Under the pieces are notes generated by a model that was given only the letters and a program-made list of their open reading frames with translations, searched no databases and was not told where the DNA came from. A DNA stretch of 64,000 bases from Nitrososphaerota archaeon (GTDB lineage: Archaea > Thermoproteota > Nitrososphaeria > Nitrososphaerales > Nitrosopumilaceae): contig JAGWHQ010000001.1 of the NCBI GenBank assembly GCA_028866655.1, positions 1 to 64,000 on the forward strand, in the 5' to 3' direction. How positions within the stretch are numbered: the stretch's first letter is position 1; each line of letters starts with the position of its first letter. The position numbers and the translations under genes are program-made. Positions 63,597-64,000 of this stretch are shown here, piece by piece.

Positions 63597-64000
63597 GTGC
63601 AACTATTAGGAAGGCTAGAGATCAAGTCAAAGGAAAAGATAATCGAGTTTCTAAACCAACAAGAAACAGGTAGAGTAGCAAGCATAGACAAGGATGGATT
63701 TCCTCAGATAATACCAATGAATTTTGTCTATGTAAATGACGTCATCTACATGCATTCTCATCCTAGAGGAGAGAAATTGGAAAACATCTCAAAGAATTCC
63801 AAAGTTGGCTTTGAAGTTGACCACAGTCTTGAATTTTTGCCATCATATTTTACATCACCAAATGATGCATCACAGGCAGACACACTGTACATCAGTGTAG
63901 TAATCAAGGGAAAGGCAAGCCTTGTTTCTGATCCAAAAGAAAAGACCAAGGCACTAAACGAATTGATGAAAAAATACCAGCCAGAGGGAGGATATGAAAA
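63597..64000 (+). CDS. Pyridoxamine 5'-phosphate oxidase-like FMN-binding protein (truncated by window end)
   Basis: GTG start at 63597 (QLLGRLEIKSKEKIIEFL) and open to the window end (134 codons). The split-barrel flavin fold is seen: GRVASIDKDGFPQIIPMNFV, then YMHSHPRGEKLENISKNSKV and the SVVIKGKASLV strand. Probably a flavin- or F420-binding protein; C-terminus missing. It was not in the ORF list as it has no stop. Confidence 0.72.
   Translation, partial: MQLLGRLEIKSKEKIIEFLNQQETGRVASIDKDGFPQIIPMNFVYVNDVIYMHSHPRGEKLENISKNSKVGFEVDHSLEFLPSYFTSPNDASQADTLYISVVIKGKASLVSDPKEKTKALNELMKKYQPEGGYE

Overview
The window is chromosomal DNA from an ammonia-oxidising thaumarchaeon (Nitrososphaerota, most like the Nitrosopumilaceae). 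The evidence is low GC, archaeal ribosomal proteins (S4e, L14, L24, and the RNase P protein Rnp1 inside the ribosomal operon), a proteasome alpha subunit, a CdvB/ESCRT-III division protein, an archaellum operon, a PEFG-CTERM sorting tail, secreted proteins with the W-(V/I)-K-x(4)-W repeat, and a semialdehyde-reductase candidate for the 3-hydroxypropionate/4-hydroxybutyrate cycle. Many genes look leaderless: a TATA-like A/T box sits about 26 nt before the start codon. I used this spacing to choose several starts. I cannot name the species.

Layout. 1-9.1 kb: motility. A soluble chemoreceptor on the minus strand faces an archaellum operon (archaellin, an unassigned membrane/coiled-coil protein, ArlG, ArlF, ArlH, ArlI, ArlJ), followed by a CheY-like receiver. 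9.2-13.5 kb: purK and purE, a membrane protein, and a PII-like/class III cyclase fusion. 13.5-17.9 kb: biotin synthesis (bioD divergent from bioA, then bioB-bioF) with a BirA-type operator before bioB. 17.9-19.8 kb: a CcdA/thioredoxin pair. 19.8-23.1 kb: a small-gene region with a CdvB paralogue and zinc-ribbon proteins, bounded by two copies of a long palindrome and ending at tRNA-Asn. 23.2-31.0 kb: the S10/spc ribosomal protein operon on the minus strand, without L2. 31-33.8 kb: a SPOUT methyltransferase, proteasome alpha, a DUF371-like protein and an ArsR-type regulator. 34.1-41.1 kb: purine genes (purQ-purL-purF-RAM domain-purC, and a detached purS) around a rhomboid protease and a CBS protein. 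41.2-48.1 kb: a methyltransferase, a cupin, a C2H2-finger membrane protein, tRNA-Thr, a frameshifted TauE-type exporter, Lrp-type regulators and small proteins. 48.1-54.5 kb: secreted proteins, including a metzincin-like protease, and a DUF255 thioredoxin-fold protein. 54.5-64 kb: RidA, a DHH nuclease, citrate synthase, glycerate kinase, a PEFG-CTERM protein, an Fe-type alcohol dehydrogenase, an F420-type luciferase-like oxidoreductase and a truncated FMN-binding protein.

Together these give motility and taxis output, de novo purine synthesis (K, E, C, F, L, Q, S present; D, M, B and the late steps are not here), biotin synthesis (biotin is needed by the acyl-CoA carboxylase of the carbon cycle), translation, and a set of exported proteins. 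No CRISPR array, transposase, integrase or rRNA was seen.

The most unusual items are the PII-cyclase fusion, the BirA-like operator in an archaeon, the repeated palindrome flanking the CdvB/zinc-ribbon region, the 480-bp structured non-coding stretch at 21.7-22.2 kb, and the chemoreceptor with its signalling domain at the N-terminus.
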